Source: Halichoerus grypus
Lineage: Eukaryota > Chordata > Mammalia > Carnivora > Phocidae
NCBI RefSeq assembly: GCF_964656455.1
Contig: NC_135716.1
Coordinates: 80,812,484 to 80,876,483, forward strand
Length of the DNA stretch: 64,000 nucleotides
Direction of reading: 5' to 3'
Under the pieces are notes generated by a model. It had not been told where the DNA came from and ran no database searches. It was given only the letters and a program-made list of their open reading frames with translations. This document shows positions 44,691 to 57,226 of this stretch, in pieces. Each line of letters begins with the position of its first letter. The stretch's first letter is position 1. A program made the translations under genes and the position numbers.

Positions 44691-45284
44691 CTCTCAAGTC
44701 AAAAAAGTAAGCAGAAATCCTAAAGAAAAAGTTAATATAAGTTATATAGTATAATATAAGTTAATATAGTTGTAATAAAGTTGACTATATCCAAATTTGA
44801 ATTTTCTTTCAACAAGAAATCTCAAATGATTGAACAAGCAGAGAGAGTAAGAAAAAAAGAGCACAAGTGCAGATTAACAATCCAAGTAACAGGACAAAGG
44901 CAGAAACAACAGTTAGTACCACTAATTATTCCCAACGCTTCACTGCTTTTCTATGACACACTCAAAGTTTTGTTGGGACTATGTGACCAGTTCTGGTAAA
45001 ATTGCTAGGACTAGAAGTGACATGTGTCAATTCCAATCCAAGCCAGTGAAGAACCAGCATGCCTCTTCCACCTCTCTTCTCTCCAACTATGGCAAACTTG
45101 CCGGTCACCAGAGCCAGATGGAAGAATGGTGCCTGACCTGTATCAGGTTCATCTGAACAAATAAGGAAAGAGTAAAGACTACAATAATCCCTGTAGTATT
45201 GGATTAGTTAAAAGTATTAAAATAAATGTGTGCATTTTTAATATGTAAAAATATAAATATATCTATGCATAAGTGTATAGATAT
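44691..45284. other. Unassigned DNA
   Basis: 44950-45160 has LTR-like wording ('gaagtgacatgtgtcaattc', 'cagatggaagaatggtgcct'), but not enough to call an element. The remainder is AT-rich. Confidence 0.35.
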
Positions 45285-45296
45285 AGATATAATCTG

Positions 45297-45500
45297 GGTT
45301 TTTTTAAATTTTATTCATTTATTTGTCAGAGAGAGAGAGTGTGTGCACAAGTTGGGGGCGGGGGGGGCAGGCAGAGGGAGAGGGAAAAGCAGGCTCCCAG
45401 ATGAGCAGAGAGCCCAATGCGGGGCTTGATCCCAGGACCCTGGGATCATGACCTGAGCCAAAGACAGATGCTTTGACTGATTGAGCCACCCAGGGGTCCC
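45297..45500 (-). mobile_element. CAN-type SINE, perfect 12-bp target-site duplication
   Basis: AGATATAATCTG at 45285-45296 and 45501-45512. A G-run at 45354-45367 replaces the usual 'gggggaggggca'. Confidence 0.95.
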
Positions 45501-45545
45501 AGATATAATCTGTTATTGAGAGGGATTAGAAAAGTAACACCTCAG

Positions 45546-45764
45546 GGGTGCCTAGGTGGCTCAGTCACTAAGCATCTGCCTTAGGCTCAGGTCATGATCC
45601 CAGGGTCCTGGGGTCAAGCCCCTCATAGGGCTCCCTGCTCCGGGGAGAGCCTGTTTCTCCCTCTCCCACTCCCCCTGCTTGTGTTCCCTCTCTCGCTGTC
45701 TTCCTCTGTCAAATAAATAAATTAATTAAATCTTAAAAAAAAAAAAAAGAAAAGAAAAGAAAAT
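45546..45764 (+). mobile_element. CAN-type SINE
   Basis: TAACACCTCAG at 45535-45545 and 45765-45775. The tail has expanded AAAAG repeats. Confidence 0.94.
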
Positions 45765-46097
45765 TAACACCTCAGTAACAATGAGCACACCTAGCACCCA
45801 GATCTTGGTTTCTATATACCTTTTCCAATAAAGAAATCAGATAACACTTGTTGGTTCCAGGGCTGGGAGAGCAAAAATAAAAGGTGAGCCTGTGACATCT
45901 TATGATGAGAACTAGTAAAGATGTGCAAAAAACAAAGATACAATAATGAATAAGAAAAGAATAAGAATGAAGAATGAACAGAAAACAAAAAGAAAGTCAT
46001 AAAGTCATAGAAGGCAATCTGAAAGGGTTCCACAGACAAAAGTTAGAACTTGAAGTGACAAAATAAACAATACTATTGGATTAAAATCCAAAGAATT

Positions 46098-46142
46098 CTT
46101 TTTTAATTTTTTTATTGTTATGTTAGTCACCATACAGTATCC
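46098..46142 (-). mobile_element. Very short L1 3'-end fragment
   Basis: 'tttttttattgttatgttag' plus 'tcaccatacagta' is the reverse complement of the L1 terminal wording (compare 35657-35690). Only about 45 bp. No target-site duplication found. Confidence 0.65.
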
Positions 46143-46421
46143 ATAAGTCCACACATATATAAAGAAATAAATAAACTATAAAATAGAGGGAAAGGGAAAA
46201 CTATTCTCTACAAAAATAATTTCAATGAATGAACACAAAAGTGAGAAAAATAAAAGATCACCACCAGAACATCACAATAATGATTACACATTTATGCATA
46301 TGCAAGAGCCACCTATGAGTGCTAAAATTTTTGAGAAAAGGTTTAAGCAAAAAAAAGTGATATTTGTATAATCTCAAACTATTTATATCAAAATATCTAG
46401 TAGTTAAAAAGTGGAAAATAG

Positions 46422-46615
46422 GGGTGCCTGGGTGGCTCAGTCGGGTAGGTGTCTTCAGCTCAGGTCATGATCCCAGGGTTCTGGGGTTGAGCCCCAAGTC
46501 AGGCTCCCTGCTTAGCAGGGAACTTGCTTCTTCCTCTACCCATTCCCCCTGCTCGTGCTTTCTCCTTTCTCTCTTGAATAAATAAATGAAATCTTTTAAA
46601 AAATAAAATAAAAAT
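46422..46615 (+). mobile_element. CAN-type SINE, perfect 16-bp target-site duplication
   Basis: AAAAAGTGGAAAATAG at 46406-46421 and 46616-46631. Head 'gggtgcctgggtggctcag'. Confidence 0.95.
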
Positions 46616-46631
46616 AAAAAGTGGAAAATAG

Positions 46632-47527
46632 TAACTTTACAATGGAGATTTCTAGTAGATCCCTCCTTAGCCAAGTAAATCAAAACTAGCATTGTCATTA
46701 ATACAAATCAACATCATGTTCCCCAGTATGATGCACTGAAAAGGTCACATCACCTCTGTTGTAGGCTTTTCAACAATGCATAATTTTAAACAAATCCAGA
46801 AAAAAACAGATTGAGAAATATTTTACAAAATAACTGACTAGCCTTCCTCAAGATCATGAAAACCAAGGAAAAACTAAGAAACTATGACAGAAAGGAAGAG
46901 AAAAGGAGACAGGAAGACTAATACAATGTGGGATTCTGGACTGGATTCTGAGGGAATGAAAGGTCCTCAGTACAAAAATTCATGAAATCAAATGAATTCT
47001 TTAGTTAATACTATTGTGTCAAGGTCAAGTTCTTGATCATTGTTCTTTGACTATATTAGGCATGTGAGAGGACTGTGGAAGGTGCATGCAAACTTTTTTT
47101 ATTCTTTTTTTCAACTGTTATGCAAATCAAAAACTATCTCAAATTTCTTTAAAGTAAAAGAATGGGGAAACATTTTACTGATATGTAACAATCTCAAAAA
47201 TATATTCTTAAGTGACAGGAGAAATATGCGGAGCAGTATCCTAAATATGCTAACACATAAAAATAAAGTGGTGTTGGTTGGAATTTTTTGTACATATTGC
47301 TTGTAAATGTATAAAATACTTCTAGGAAGTTATACAGAAACAGACCACATGTAGGAAGAGAAACTAGGTGTTTAATAGAGAAAGAAGGGAGCATTGTCAC
47401 TGCGTGCCTTTTGTGAACTATGTTCAAAAAAAGTAAAATTTGAATTTTAAAAATAAATAAAATTTAAGCAATGTGCAGGATAAAAATGAATCACTAATCC
47501 CATCTTAGTTCAGATAGATTTCATAGC
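46632..47527. other. Unassigned AT-rich DNA
   Basis: No recognised repeat. Short frames (88 codons at 47040-47306 plus) lack motifs. Confidence 0.4.
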
Positions 47528-47540
47528 AGAACACAGACCT

Positions 47541-47731
47541 TGGGGGTGCCTGGGTGGCTCATTCAGTTAAGCATCTGACTCATGGTTTTGGCTCAGGTCA
47601 TGATCTCATGGGTCGTGAGATCAAACCCTACATCAAGCTCCACACTCAGCAGGGAGTCTGCTTGAGATTCTCTCCCTCTCCCTGTGCACCCCCCACAAAT
47701 AATAAATAAATAAATATTCTTTTAAAAGGAA
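47541..47731 (+). mobile_element. CAN-type SINE (older sequence type)
   Basis: AGAACACAGAC stands at 47528-47538 and 47732-47742. The body has 'catgatctcatgggtcgtga' and 'ctgcttgagattctctccct', as in older CAN subfamilies, and little CT repeat. Confidence 0.93.
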
Positions 47732-48363
47732 AGAACACAGACTTCTGTCTGGGAAATTAATCATCTTACTGATGAATGGAGGCGATCCAGGCAGAATTTG
47801 AATATGAAATTCTTTTTTCTTCAACACACACAAGTATCTTCCCATGATTTTGTAATAATGACATTTCTCTAATAGTTTTACTATTAGATATTCAATCCAG
47901 GATGAAATCAGGAGAGAAAATAGGTCTATGGCAACACTGCACATTCTGCTAGCTTCTTCCAGAGTCACAGGCATATATTTTTCAGTGCTTCCCTAAGCTG
48001 GGGAGTCTCTTAATCTTGGACTCCAACTCTCCTCTGCTTTATCCCCCTGGATAGGAACCCTCAATGCATCTGTTTATGGATGAGTTTCTCTAGGACCTAA
48101 TTATGTCTGTTTTTCTAATCATTCTAATTAAATGAAAAAAAGTAATCACTTTATTCTATAGACCCACCAGAATAGAATGGCTAGTCTGGGTCAGAGGTGG
48201 AAAACCTCTGAAATAATACACTTCTGTCAGAACATCATAAACACATATGTCATCTAAAATCTTGAAAAAAGAAAAATACCTAAAGTTTTTTGAAATACAT
48301 TTATCTTTTGTAGTTCTACTTTTAATTATAGATCACATTGAAAGCCTGAACAATACCATGTGA

Positions 48364-48872
48364 GGTAGGCAGGATAATAGCCCCCAAAGATGTCCACATC
48401 CTAATTTCCAGAACCTAGGAATACATTATGTTATGTGGCAATGGGGAATTGAGGTACCAGATGGAACTGAATCAAGGTTGCTAGTCAGCTGACCTTAAAA
48501 TAGGGAGATTATCTCAGATTATCTGAGTTGTCCCAACATAATCACAAAGGTCTTTAAATGTGAAAGATGGAGGCCAGAGAACCAATGCAAGAGTGACACA
48601 TTGTGAGGAGGACTCATTCTGTTGCTGGCTTAGAAGATGGAGGATGAGGGCCATGAGCCAACGAGTGCAGACATCCTCTAAGAGCTGGAAAAGACAGGCC
48701 TCTCCCCTGGAGCCTTCAGAAAGGAGTACAGTGCTGCTGAAATCTTGATTTTAGCCAATAAGACCATCACTGGACTTCTGATATATAGAAATACAAGATA
48801 AATTTCTGTTGTTTTAAACCACTAAGTTTGTGGCAATTTGTCACAGTAATGATGCGAAACTAATATGCCATG
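48364..48872 (+). mobile_element. MLT1-type MaLR solo LTR
   Basis: Left wording 'ggataatagcccccaaagat' and 'gtccacatcctaatttccag'; centre 'gattatctcagattatctga'; right 'tttctgttgttttaaaccac', 'taagtttgtggcaatttgtc'. This is the complete MLT1 order without internal sequence. Confidence 0.88.
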
Positions 48873-51619
48873 ATAACTAAATCTATAAAGTAAAACTTAT
48901 TATGAGAAATATTAAAAAATACTAATTTTTCAAATTCTCTCATGGTTTTCCAGATTATTAAAGAAACCATTTTCAGTAGTATGAATTGCAAGAATATAGT
49001 TGTTGTTTTTCTTGATTTCCCCATACCCTCTTCCTAGCCTTCTCCTGCTTCAGTTTCCATGTTATTGTGAGTTGTAATTTAAGGTTAAGTTGAAAGACCA
49101 CAAAATGGAAAGCTGTTATAAGTGGTTCTCTCAAATTTCCTGGACCTTGGGAAGCAGAACCATGTGACTGCTTTTTGGTTTGACCTAGTTAATTCTCTAC
49201 TCATTGGTAGCCTCTGAATTCTTTATTATGAACATACAATGTAATAACCACTTTATATTTTTTTAATTGTTAATAGATTATGGGTCAAAGTAAAAAACAA
49301 ATTCTTATGCATTAAAACTTCTCTTACAATGAAAAAAATTTTTTCAAGCCCATTTTTTAAAAAATCATTTTCTTCATCCTGTGTTTTGCAGTGATTTTTG
49401 GAGGGGGCTTGTTTGGGGGGTTTTTTGTCTTTCAGTTTGGGTTGGGCTAAGAACTCAACCTTAAGCAAATCATATGTAATAAAATAACTCAAGGCTAAAA
49501 AGAGCTCATTAGACCCATGTCACCAAAAACAATTAACAAATGTATAGTGTTTTTCTATCTTTTTCTTCCTAGCATTAATTGTGCATTTAACTAGTCTTCT
49601 TATCATGGTTATATCCTTGAAAAATATGTGTATACTTCTCAAGTCTCAAGAGCTAAACTATCATCTCTGGTTAAAACCTTTACTTAAAATAAAAATATAG
49701 TCTTGGGCATAAAAGACAAAAATTAATTTGCTCATACAGTTAAATAAGAAATGTCAAGGCCTTCCTGAAAAAAACATAATTATTTTTCCATGACCAAGAA
49801 ATAAACAACGGATACATTGTCATTTCACACACTGCAGAGTTCGACTATAAGTGTGAGGTATGTCATCTTGGGTGGTACAGCAGTATCAGTCTGGCAGGAG
49901 GCCCTGGGGGAATGGTACTGGAGGAGCAAGTTCCATGACTGGGCAGGGACAACCCACTGCTATATCCCTGGCACCCACAGGGCTGATGCACAGGTGAATG
50001 GGAAGATTTACTGAGGGAGGAGCAAGTGATCAGCAGGCTGAGTGAGAGGCTGCAGGCAGTGAAGCCTGGCTGAGAGGGCAGGAGACAGTGCAGGGGATGG
50101 AACTGTAGGGCTGGCATGGATAAGGAACAAGGCACATTTGAAACATCCAGACAAATCCTCAAGTCTAAAGAGCTTGGCAGGAACAATGATGTCAGAATTT
50201 GAATGTGTTCCATTTGAAGCACAGAAAATAATTGGAACAGAACTGTTCAACCAACATTTGTGAATGAGGATGAGGGGTTCCAGGTATATGTGATAATATG
50301 GAAATCTTGCAAGTGAGAATTAAAGCCATAGCAAGACAATCCCTCAGAGAGAGAAAATGGGGTAGGCAGGAGGAGACGAAGCTCCCTTGCTAACTAGATG
50401 AACCAATCCTACAATAAGAGGAGTGAAGGCAGGAATAAGTCTAGAGAGGAAAAAGCAAGACCCAGACCAAGGGAGAGGCACGTTTCTGAGAGAGGAGCAC
50501 ATTTTTCTGTAGTGTTCTCAGGAATTTGTCTTGGTTTTCAGGCTTTGGAGGGTCCTAACCAGAAGTTGAAACCTACTTATATTCCCTTCCCTGAGGTTTC
50601 TGAGACAGCACAAGTTTTACATTTGCAAAATAAGACCAGAGATGTCAGAAAACATGAATGGTAAGGTGGAAATGGCCCCCACTTCACCTTTCATCCAAAC
50701 CTTCCTTTCTCAGATGAATTTTTTGCTTTAATATGAGAGATCTTAACAGACTAACAGCCCCATCAAAGATGTTCTTGAACATACACAAGTTTTCAAGAAT
50801 TTGAAGAGAAAGATGTAGGTATGCCTACAAAAGATCTAGAATATGATGAAATTTAATGCAGTTTTATGACAGAAAAAAACTGTTGGGGAGCATTATGCAT
50901 ATATACTTTTATACACACAGATATGCATGTGCTGAATAGAGATGGTGCAAGGAGACTGAAGGTTTGGGGATGTGATCCAGAAGTACCACAATGTTTTTCA
51001 AAATGGCCTCTCCCACACTGTTTCAAAAGGTTATTCTTCTGCTGTATGTTTGTTTTATAACTCTGAACTCTAGTTATTTTCTTTCTTGTGGACTGTTTAT
51101 CAGTCCCAGACTTCAATATATTATAACATTTTCATTTCATGCATTTGAATTCAGCTTTATTACATGACAAATATTTACACATTTTTAACAGCCTCAGTAA
51201 ATATGACCCATAAAAGGGACAAGGCAACAACTCAAACATTATATTATACATACACACATACAACTCTGTTAACTTTGAAAATTAGCTTCAATTCCTCACC
51301 TATAGTACGGATCTCAAGTAATCTCAGTGGACCCTGCAAGTATGAAATCCTCATCTTTAGATATTTTTAAATCTTATTTTCAAAAGTAGAAAAAGAATAA
51401 AGAAAGAAAAGTCAGAGATCTGTAAGTAATAATGTACAGCAATGTTTATCTATACAATTGAAATATGAAAGCAATCCTCTTCACAGACACCCTCTTAGAA
51501 CACCAAAATTGGAAAGCCCTAAAACCCAGAACTCAAATAATAAGAGACAGTGCTTCCTACTAACCAGACTGTTCTGACCTCTGCCCCTAACGCCTTTGCT
51601 AAAAGATCTCACTAATCTA
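48873..51619. other. Repeat-poor DNA, nothing recognised
   Basis: 2.7 kb without a recognisable young repeat. Frames such as 49863-50222 (minus, 119 codons) and 50398-50664 (plus, 88 codons) have no domain or signal. It is among the better places in the window to look for conserved non-coding sequence. Confidence 0.4.
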
Positions 51620-51775
51620 GCCCTATATTGAGAGCCCAGGCTTTGGACAAGGCATACCTGGAGCTATGGCTTCACCAACCATTGGCTGTGCAACTTGGGT
51701 TGGCCACGTCACCCCTGTCCATGTATGTGTAAGGCAGTTAACACACAGCCTGGAGCATTGTCAGTGCTTAAAGAA
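51620..51775 (+). repeat. MIR SINE, diverged
   Basis: 'ggctgtgcaacttgggttgg' and 'agcattgtcagtgcttaaag' fit MIR order. Confidence 0.45.
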
Positions 51776-51869
51776 AGTTAGCCAGCCACACCAACACAGT
51801 AATAATAATTCCCCTAAAGGCATTCTTAGTTAAATGCTCTGCATGTGAGGAAGAGATAGATGTGTTTCG

Positions 51870-52310
51870 GTAACTGCATCTGCCTTTCCTCTGAGTTTCT
51901 GGCCCTCTAGGGAGCCCAGCTTCAGCAGCATCAAAGGCCACTAGCATTCATGCCCCCAGAATTGTAGTCCAGGTACAAATACTGAGTCCTCAGGTAAGAA
52001 TCCATGTAGGCAGAGCCCTCTGTAGTCACATCAGCCCTGGGAGAATAGTGAGCTTGGGTCCTGGCCTTGCCCACCCATACTGCTCATCCATTGCATTTCC
52101 TGCAGGACATGAGAGTACTCTGACATTCTTGGTGAGTGCTGCTGGGTTTCTGAAGTTCTTTTGTCACAGCAGGACATGACCACAAAATCCTCATAGCTCT
52201 GCAGAGTCTCGGCTCTTCCGCATTTGATGAGAACCTCTCAGCTCCTTCTCCTTCTGGTATCTCTGAGGAGATGCCACATGCTTGTCATCAAGACCCTGTG
52301 CTAGGTATAA
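51870..52310 (-). pseudogene. Coding-like frameshifted stretch, possible decayed retrocopy or exon (unidentified)
   Basis: On the minus strand three successive frames give protein-like text without low complexity: about 52300-52190 (LDDKHVASPQRYQKEKELRG, then SHQMRKSRDSAEL), 52235-52030 (ETLQSYEDFVVMSCCDKRT then MSEYSHVLQEMQWMSSM) and 52040-51930 (DVTTEGSAYMDSYLRTQYLY then LDYNSGGMNASGL before a TGA). The frames overlap at plausible shift points. I do not recognise the protein, see no start or poly-A tail, and cannot exclude chance. Confidence 0.22.
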
Positions 52311-52599
52311 GAAAAGATGAGGAGCAGCCCTGCAGGGCAGCTCTCAGGATACTGACTTACTCTCACATATCCAAATTCCAGGCAAGATGAATGTGGCAGG
52401 TGCTACAGTTAAACCAGAGATATTGAAAAAGAGTTTAAGTCATGGAAAAAGGCAGCAGTAGCATTAAAATTCAAAAGAATGATATTCCTTGCCCTCTGCA
52501 TATGATGCATTCAAGAAATAAATATACTAGCCTAACCTAAATGATGTATAATACAACAAAAATAAAAATACCAAGAAATTTATAATTGCATATAATTAT

Positions 52600-52812
52600 A
52601 TGTGCTGGATACTATCCTGAGAGACTTACAGACATTTTATTTTTCATAGCGACCCTATGAGGCAGGTATTATTTTTACTTTTACAGTTGAGAAAGCCAAG
52701 GCTGAGAGAATGGGGTAACTTGCCCAAGATCACACAGCTAGGAAGTCACACAGAGTTAAAACTCAGATCTAGGATGATAGTAGGGTCCATGGCCTTACTC
52801 TGCCAGAATGAG
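52600..52812 (-). repeat. MIR SINE
   Basis: 'gaccctatgaggcaggtatt', 'aacttgcccaagatcacaca' and 'gctaggaagtcacacagagt' are the reverse-oriented MIR core. Confidence 0.88.
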
Positions 52813-53450
52813 ATACGATGGCTTCTTCCCCAGAATTTCCATATAAGTGAATAAGACTAAACACTTCACTAGTGAAAAATTACACCAAGAAGCATGAGGA
52901 AGGAAAGATGGGACTGTCAGTTCAAACCTACCCCTGATTCACACAGCCCATTCATGAAAGTAGACTCATCCATTACCCAACGAGATCCAAATTTGGCTAT
53001 TTACTCTTTGGTGCTGACCACAATTTTGCGCTAGAAATTTTCTGATACAGATTGAAAGAAATGCAACCCTAGAATGAGAAGAGAGAGGAGCTTGTCCCTG
53101 TGATTTGCCTAAGTGTCAGAGGGCCAAGTTCAGAGTCCCAAAAGCAAAATGCAGGCCTGAGGGCAGTAAGAACCTAGGCTGGCCACACTGGATGGAACCA
53201 AGGAGATATGGCCCACGACCTAATGTAATATGAATCTGAAATTAGAGCAATGCACTCTGACCCTCAGGTCAAAGGTCAGTGTCAATTTTCACTTAGCTGT
53301 ACAAAGCCAAAATTTTGTGTTTTTAAAAAATATACACTTAGTTGCTAATTTTTTAGTCAACCAGTATTAAATCCAAATACATTCAAAACATATTAAAACT
53401 TTGATAAATCTTCTGAAACTATCTCTTCATATAGACAGAAAGAAGCAGTG
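52813..53450. other. Unassigned DNA
   Basis: No recognised element. Confidence 0.4.
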
Positions 53451-53620
53451 AATGAGCATGACCTTTGTTGTTGGAATGACCTAGTTTGAGTCCCAGAGCT
53501 GCTACTTACCAATTTTGTGACACCCAGGTTACTTACTTCACTCGGCCTGCCTGTCCCCCTGTACTAACAAGAAGATTGATAACACCTGCCTGTAAATGTG
53601 AGACTGAAGGAGATGGCACA
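53450..53620 (+). repeat. MIR SINE
   Basis: 'gagtcccagagctgctactt', 'accaattttgtgacacccag' and 'gttacttacttcactcggcc' follow MIR. Confidence 0.78.
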
Positions 53621-55200
53621 TATGGATGTGTCTAGACCAGAGTGCTCGGACATATGTGCTCTTTTCCCCTACTCACCCAACCTGAAATCAGATTGACCAT
53701 GTGTCTGGCTCCAGTCCATGCACCCAACATCAAAATAAAAGCAGCCTGCCAGCATGGAACCCTGAGACCTAAATGCTGCACAAGCTGTTCTAACCTGGTG
53801 CCGCTGAATCCCACCCCTACGTACTCACATGTGGTAAGTTCTTGTGGTTCCATGTGCTTGACTAAACCTACCTCAGTCTATAACTACCTCCTTCGTTATA
53901 ATTTAAGAAACTGGTATTTAATAAGCACCAACACTAGCCAAACTGTTATTAAGACTGAATCACTAGAAACCTTTGTTTTCCACAATTTGGAGTTTGGATG
54001 GGAATAGTCAAGCATAAAGATACTCAGTACACAAGGCTTTAGCCCAGAGGGATTTTTTTTTCCCTCTGAAAATTGAGGGCAAACTATTTGGCTGTTTTTT
54101 AAAAGCTAAAAATAAATATAGCTTACTGGTTCCAAACACTCTTTGTGGTAGTACAACTCCAAGACAATTTTAGTTTGGAAACAAGTTACATTTGGCATGC
54201 AATTAGGCCACAAAGGGGTCTAATTGCTTTTTCAATTTTAAATAACAAAATAAAAAACAGACACAAAGTATTTTGATTAATAAATTAACAGCTATACAGT
54301 AAATTCTCATGCATTTTCATAAGGAAATTAGTAACCTAGATGGAGCCGAAGAGATGATCTTTTCAGCCATAGAAAATTACCCAACCAACCACAGTATTTT
54401 ACCAAACATTTCAGAAATCAACATGTGGCATTTACTCAAATGAGTGTTCAAGTCAGGAGAAAAATTAGATTGAGATCCTATACAGGGCTCTCTATTCAGT
54501 GCTACACAAAATGAATTGAACAAATGGTTTCTGTCTGCTAGAAGCTTACCAATGAAGAAGAAAGAGATTTAAAACATGGATTAACAAATATAAATTAAAT
54601 AGTTAGACATTGTAAGTGTGTTTTGATAATGTATCATCTAAGCTAGTAGATAACATTTGCTTAGCCTTGAAGTCAGAGACCCAGCCGGCACTGGCTTCAC
54701 TGCTCCATGTGCACTAAACCACCCAGCAGGCTGGCAGCACCCACCGCTGCCCCACTCTTCCCACCTTCCCTCCCTTCATAGGACCCAGAGCTGCCAGGGC
54801 AGTGACTCCTTACTGCTGCCACCCTCTTCCCCATCAGACCTGGCCTTGGTTCTCCTGACACACCATTTCAGCAGTGCTTCACTGAAGTTGCTTCTTAGCT
54901 TTAAGGAGAAGACAGAGCCACAAAATGAGCAGCATCTTTTTAGTAATACCTCAGTAAAAGTAAAGAATCAAAGTCAACTTCTCCTAACGATGAGAAAATA
55001 AATACATTACAGCTTTCAGAAACCGATCGCATTCTTTCACTGATATACTTCCTGACATATTCTTTGAAAATAAATAACGCAAAAGGAAATTTAAAACGTA
55101 AATTGGTGTATGATTTTGCCAAATTGACTACTTTGAGGTATGATATTGCCAAATGACTATTCAGATGACTTTTATAGTTTACATAACCTACAGTTTTTAA
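53621..55200. other. Repeat-poor DNA with a possible conserved AT-rich core
   Basis: 54040-54330 is AT-rich with homeodomain-type TAATTG/CAATTA words in an 8-bp palindromic pair (54199-54206 and 54220-54227). 54650-54920 is GC-richer and contains a 114-codon plus frame without features. No exon is called. Confidence 0.35.
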
Positions 55201-55202
55201 AA

Positions 55203-55360
55203 CATTTTCACACATATCATCTCATTGACCTTCACAATAGTTCTGTACTATACATAGAACAAATTTTATAATTTCCATTTTTCAGATTCACAAGCAGAAG
55301 CTCAAAGTGGAGTTGGGGTAGGAATCCAGGCATAGCCAACTCAGATCAATGCTATTTCCT
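55203..55360 (-). repeat. MIR SINE
   Basis: 'cacatatcatctcattgacc', 'tttttcagattcacaagcag' and 'ggtaggaatccaggcatagc' match MIR in reverse. Confidence 0.7.
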
Positions 55361-55781
55361 CTATATACCCACAAATCTTTTCTGTTTTACCTTAAAACAA
55401 AAATATAGTTCATGTGAAAAGTGCAAAGTTAAAAAAAAATCCAAAAGTCCAAAATAACTTTGGAAGCTGATGTCCATACTTATCCAATTCATGATAAAAG
55501 TGGATTACTCCCACTTCAAAAAGTGATTGCTTGAATGAGAATCTGCATAATTAATTAAGTCAATCATCTTAGTCATTAAACCACTAGCAAGAGCTTGATA
55601 CAGAAAAATGTTGTCTGTATGAGTAAAGACATGTCAACTGACCCATTCACCATAAATACTTTGACTATGTACTCATTTTCCATCAGCTGCTCAAAACCAC
55701 TTTCAAAAGTTGACAGGGGTTGGGGAGGAGACATGGCAGCTCAGAATATTGTAGAATTGCTTTATGAAAATTAATTCTGCC
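55361..55781. other. Unassigned DNA
   Basis: No recognised element or frame. Confidence 0.45.
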
Positions 55782-56080
55782 TATGGTTATGTTATGGACT
55801 GCATGTTTGCATCTCCCAAAATTCATATGTTGAAATCCAAATTCATGATGCAATATTAGGAGGTGGGGACTTTGGGAGGTAATTAAGTCATGAAGTTGGA
55901 CACCTCATGAATGGGATCATTCCTTATAGGAAATGAACATTTTCCTTATAGGAAAAGACACAAGATGATATCTCATTGGTGGTTTTGATTTGCACTTCCA
56001 TGATGATTAGTGGTAAGAATGTAGACTGGTGCAGCCACTGTGGAAAACGGTATGAAGGTTCCTCAAAAGATTAAAAAGAG

Positions 56081-56278
56081 GGGCACCTGGGTGGTGCAGT
56101 CGGTTGAGTGTCCACCTCTTGGTTTCAGCTCAGGTCCTGATCTTGGGATTGTGGGATCGAGCCCTACATCAGCCCCCACACTCAGCACAGAGCCTGCATA
56201 AGAGTTTCTGTCCCTCTCCCTCTGCCCCACCTCCTCTCTCTCTCTCTCAAATGAATAAATAAATGTATCTTCAAAAAA
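56081..56278 (+). mobile_element. CAN-type SINE nested in L1 nested in LTR
   Basis: Head 'gggcacctgggtggtgcagt', inner part of the older type ('cctgatcttgggattgtggg'). Imperfect ATTA(A/G)AAA(G/T)AG words flank it. Confidence 0.92.
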
Positions 56279-56457
56279 ATTAGAAATAGAAATACCATAT
56301 GACCCAGTAATTCCACTATTGGGTATTTACTCAAAGAAAATGAAATCACTAATTCAAAAAGATATATGCATCCCTCTGTTTATTGCAGCATTATTTACAA
56401 TAGCCAAGATACAGAGACAATCTAAGGTCCATCCATGGATGAATGGTTAAGGAAGAA

Positions 56458-56478
56458 TATATATATATATATATATCA
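56458..56478. repeat. (AT)n microsatellite
   Basis: A pure AT run in the L1 ORF2 end/3'UTR region, in the same L1 context as the run at 24001. Confidence 0.9.
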
Positions 56479-57226
56479 TGAACAATATGTCATGGAATAT
56501 TACCCAGCCATATAAAAGGATGAGATTGTGCCATTTGCACTGATATGGATGGACCTAGAAGAAACCATGCTAAGTAAAATAAGTTAGAGAAAGACAAATA
56601 CTATATGATTTCACTTATGTGTGGAATCCAAAAAACAAAACAAGTGAAAAACAGACAAAAAGCAAAATCAGACCTATAAATACAGAGAATAAACTGGTGG
56701 TTGCTGGAGAGGAGGGTGTAGAGGGATGAGCAAAATGAGTGGAGGAGAGTGGGAAGTACGGGCTTCCAGTTAGGGAATGAATAAGTCACGGGGATGACAG
56801 GTACAGCACAGGGAAGATAGTCAATGGTATTGTAACAGTGCTGAATGATGACAGAGGGTAACTACACATGTGGTAAGCATACAAAACATACGGAGATGTT
56901 GAAACTAATGTAACATTGTGTGTCAACTATACTCAAATTTAAAAATTTGTTTTAAAAAAGACACAAGAGAATTTGCTTCCTCTGTAACCCCCATCTCTCC
57001 CTTTCCTTCTCCCTCCCTCCCCACTCCCCTCTGCTCTCTGCCAGGTGAGGACACAGCAAGAAGGTGGCCATCTGCAAACCAAGAAGAGGGCTCTCACCAG
57101 AACCTGACAATGCTGGCACACTCTTGACTTTGGACTTCCCAGCCTCCAGATCTGTAAGAAATAAATTTCTGTCATTAAGACACTAGTCTACGGCATTCTG
57201 TTATAACAGCCTGACAGAAGACAGGC

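Larger units (their letters stand above)
55976..56955 (+). mobile_element. L1 3' part with short 5' inversion, inside the MST LTR
   Basis: AAAAGACACAAGA at 55963-55975 and 56956-56968 is a perfect target-site duplication. 55976-56022 is L1 in reverse orientation ('gatatctcattggtggtttt', 'gatttgcacttccatgatga'). From 56023 the same element reads forward to the end ('gactggtgcagccactgtgg', 'acattgtgtgtcaactatac'). About 100 bp of ORF2 between the two parts is missing. This is a twin-priming product. A SINE lies within it. Confidence 0.92.
55782..57226 (+). mobile_element. MST-type MaLR LTR, split by an L1 insertion
   Basis: Left half 55782-55975: 'gttatggactgcatgtttgc', 'aggaggtggggactttggga', 'catgaatgggatcattcctt'. 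Right half 56956-57226: 'gtgaggacacagcaagaagg', 'ttggacttcccagcctccag', 'gaaataaatttctgtcatta' and 'cggcattctgttataacagc'. Removing 55976-56955 plus one 13-bp duplication restores one continuous LTR of about 460 bp. The last part includes the LTR polyadenylation signal AATAAA. Confidence 0.92.
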
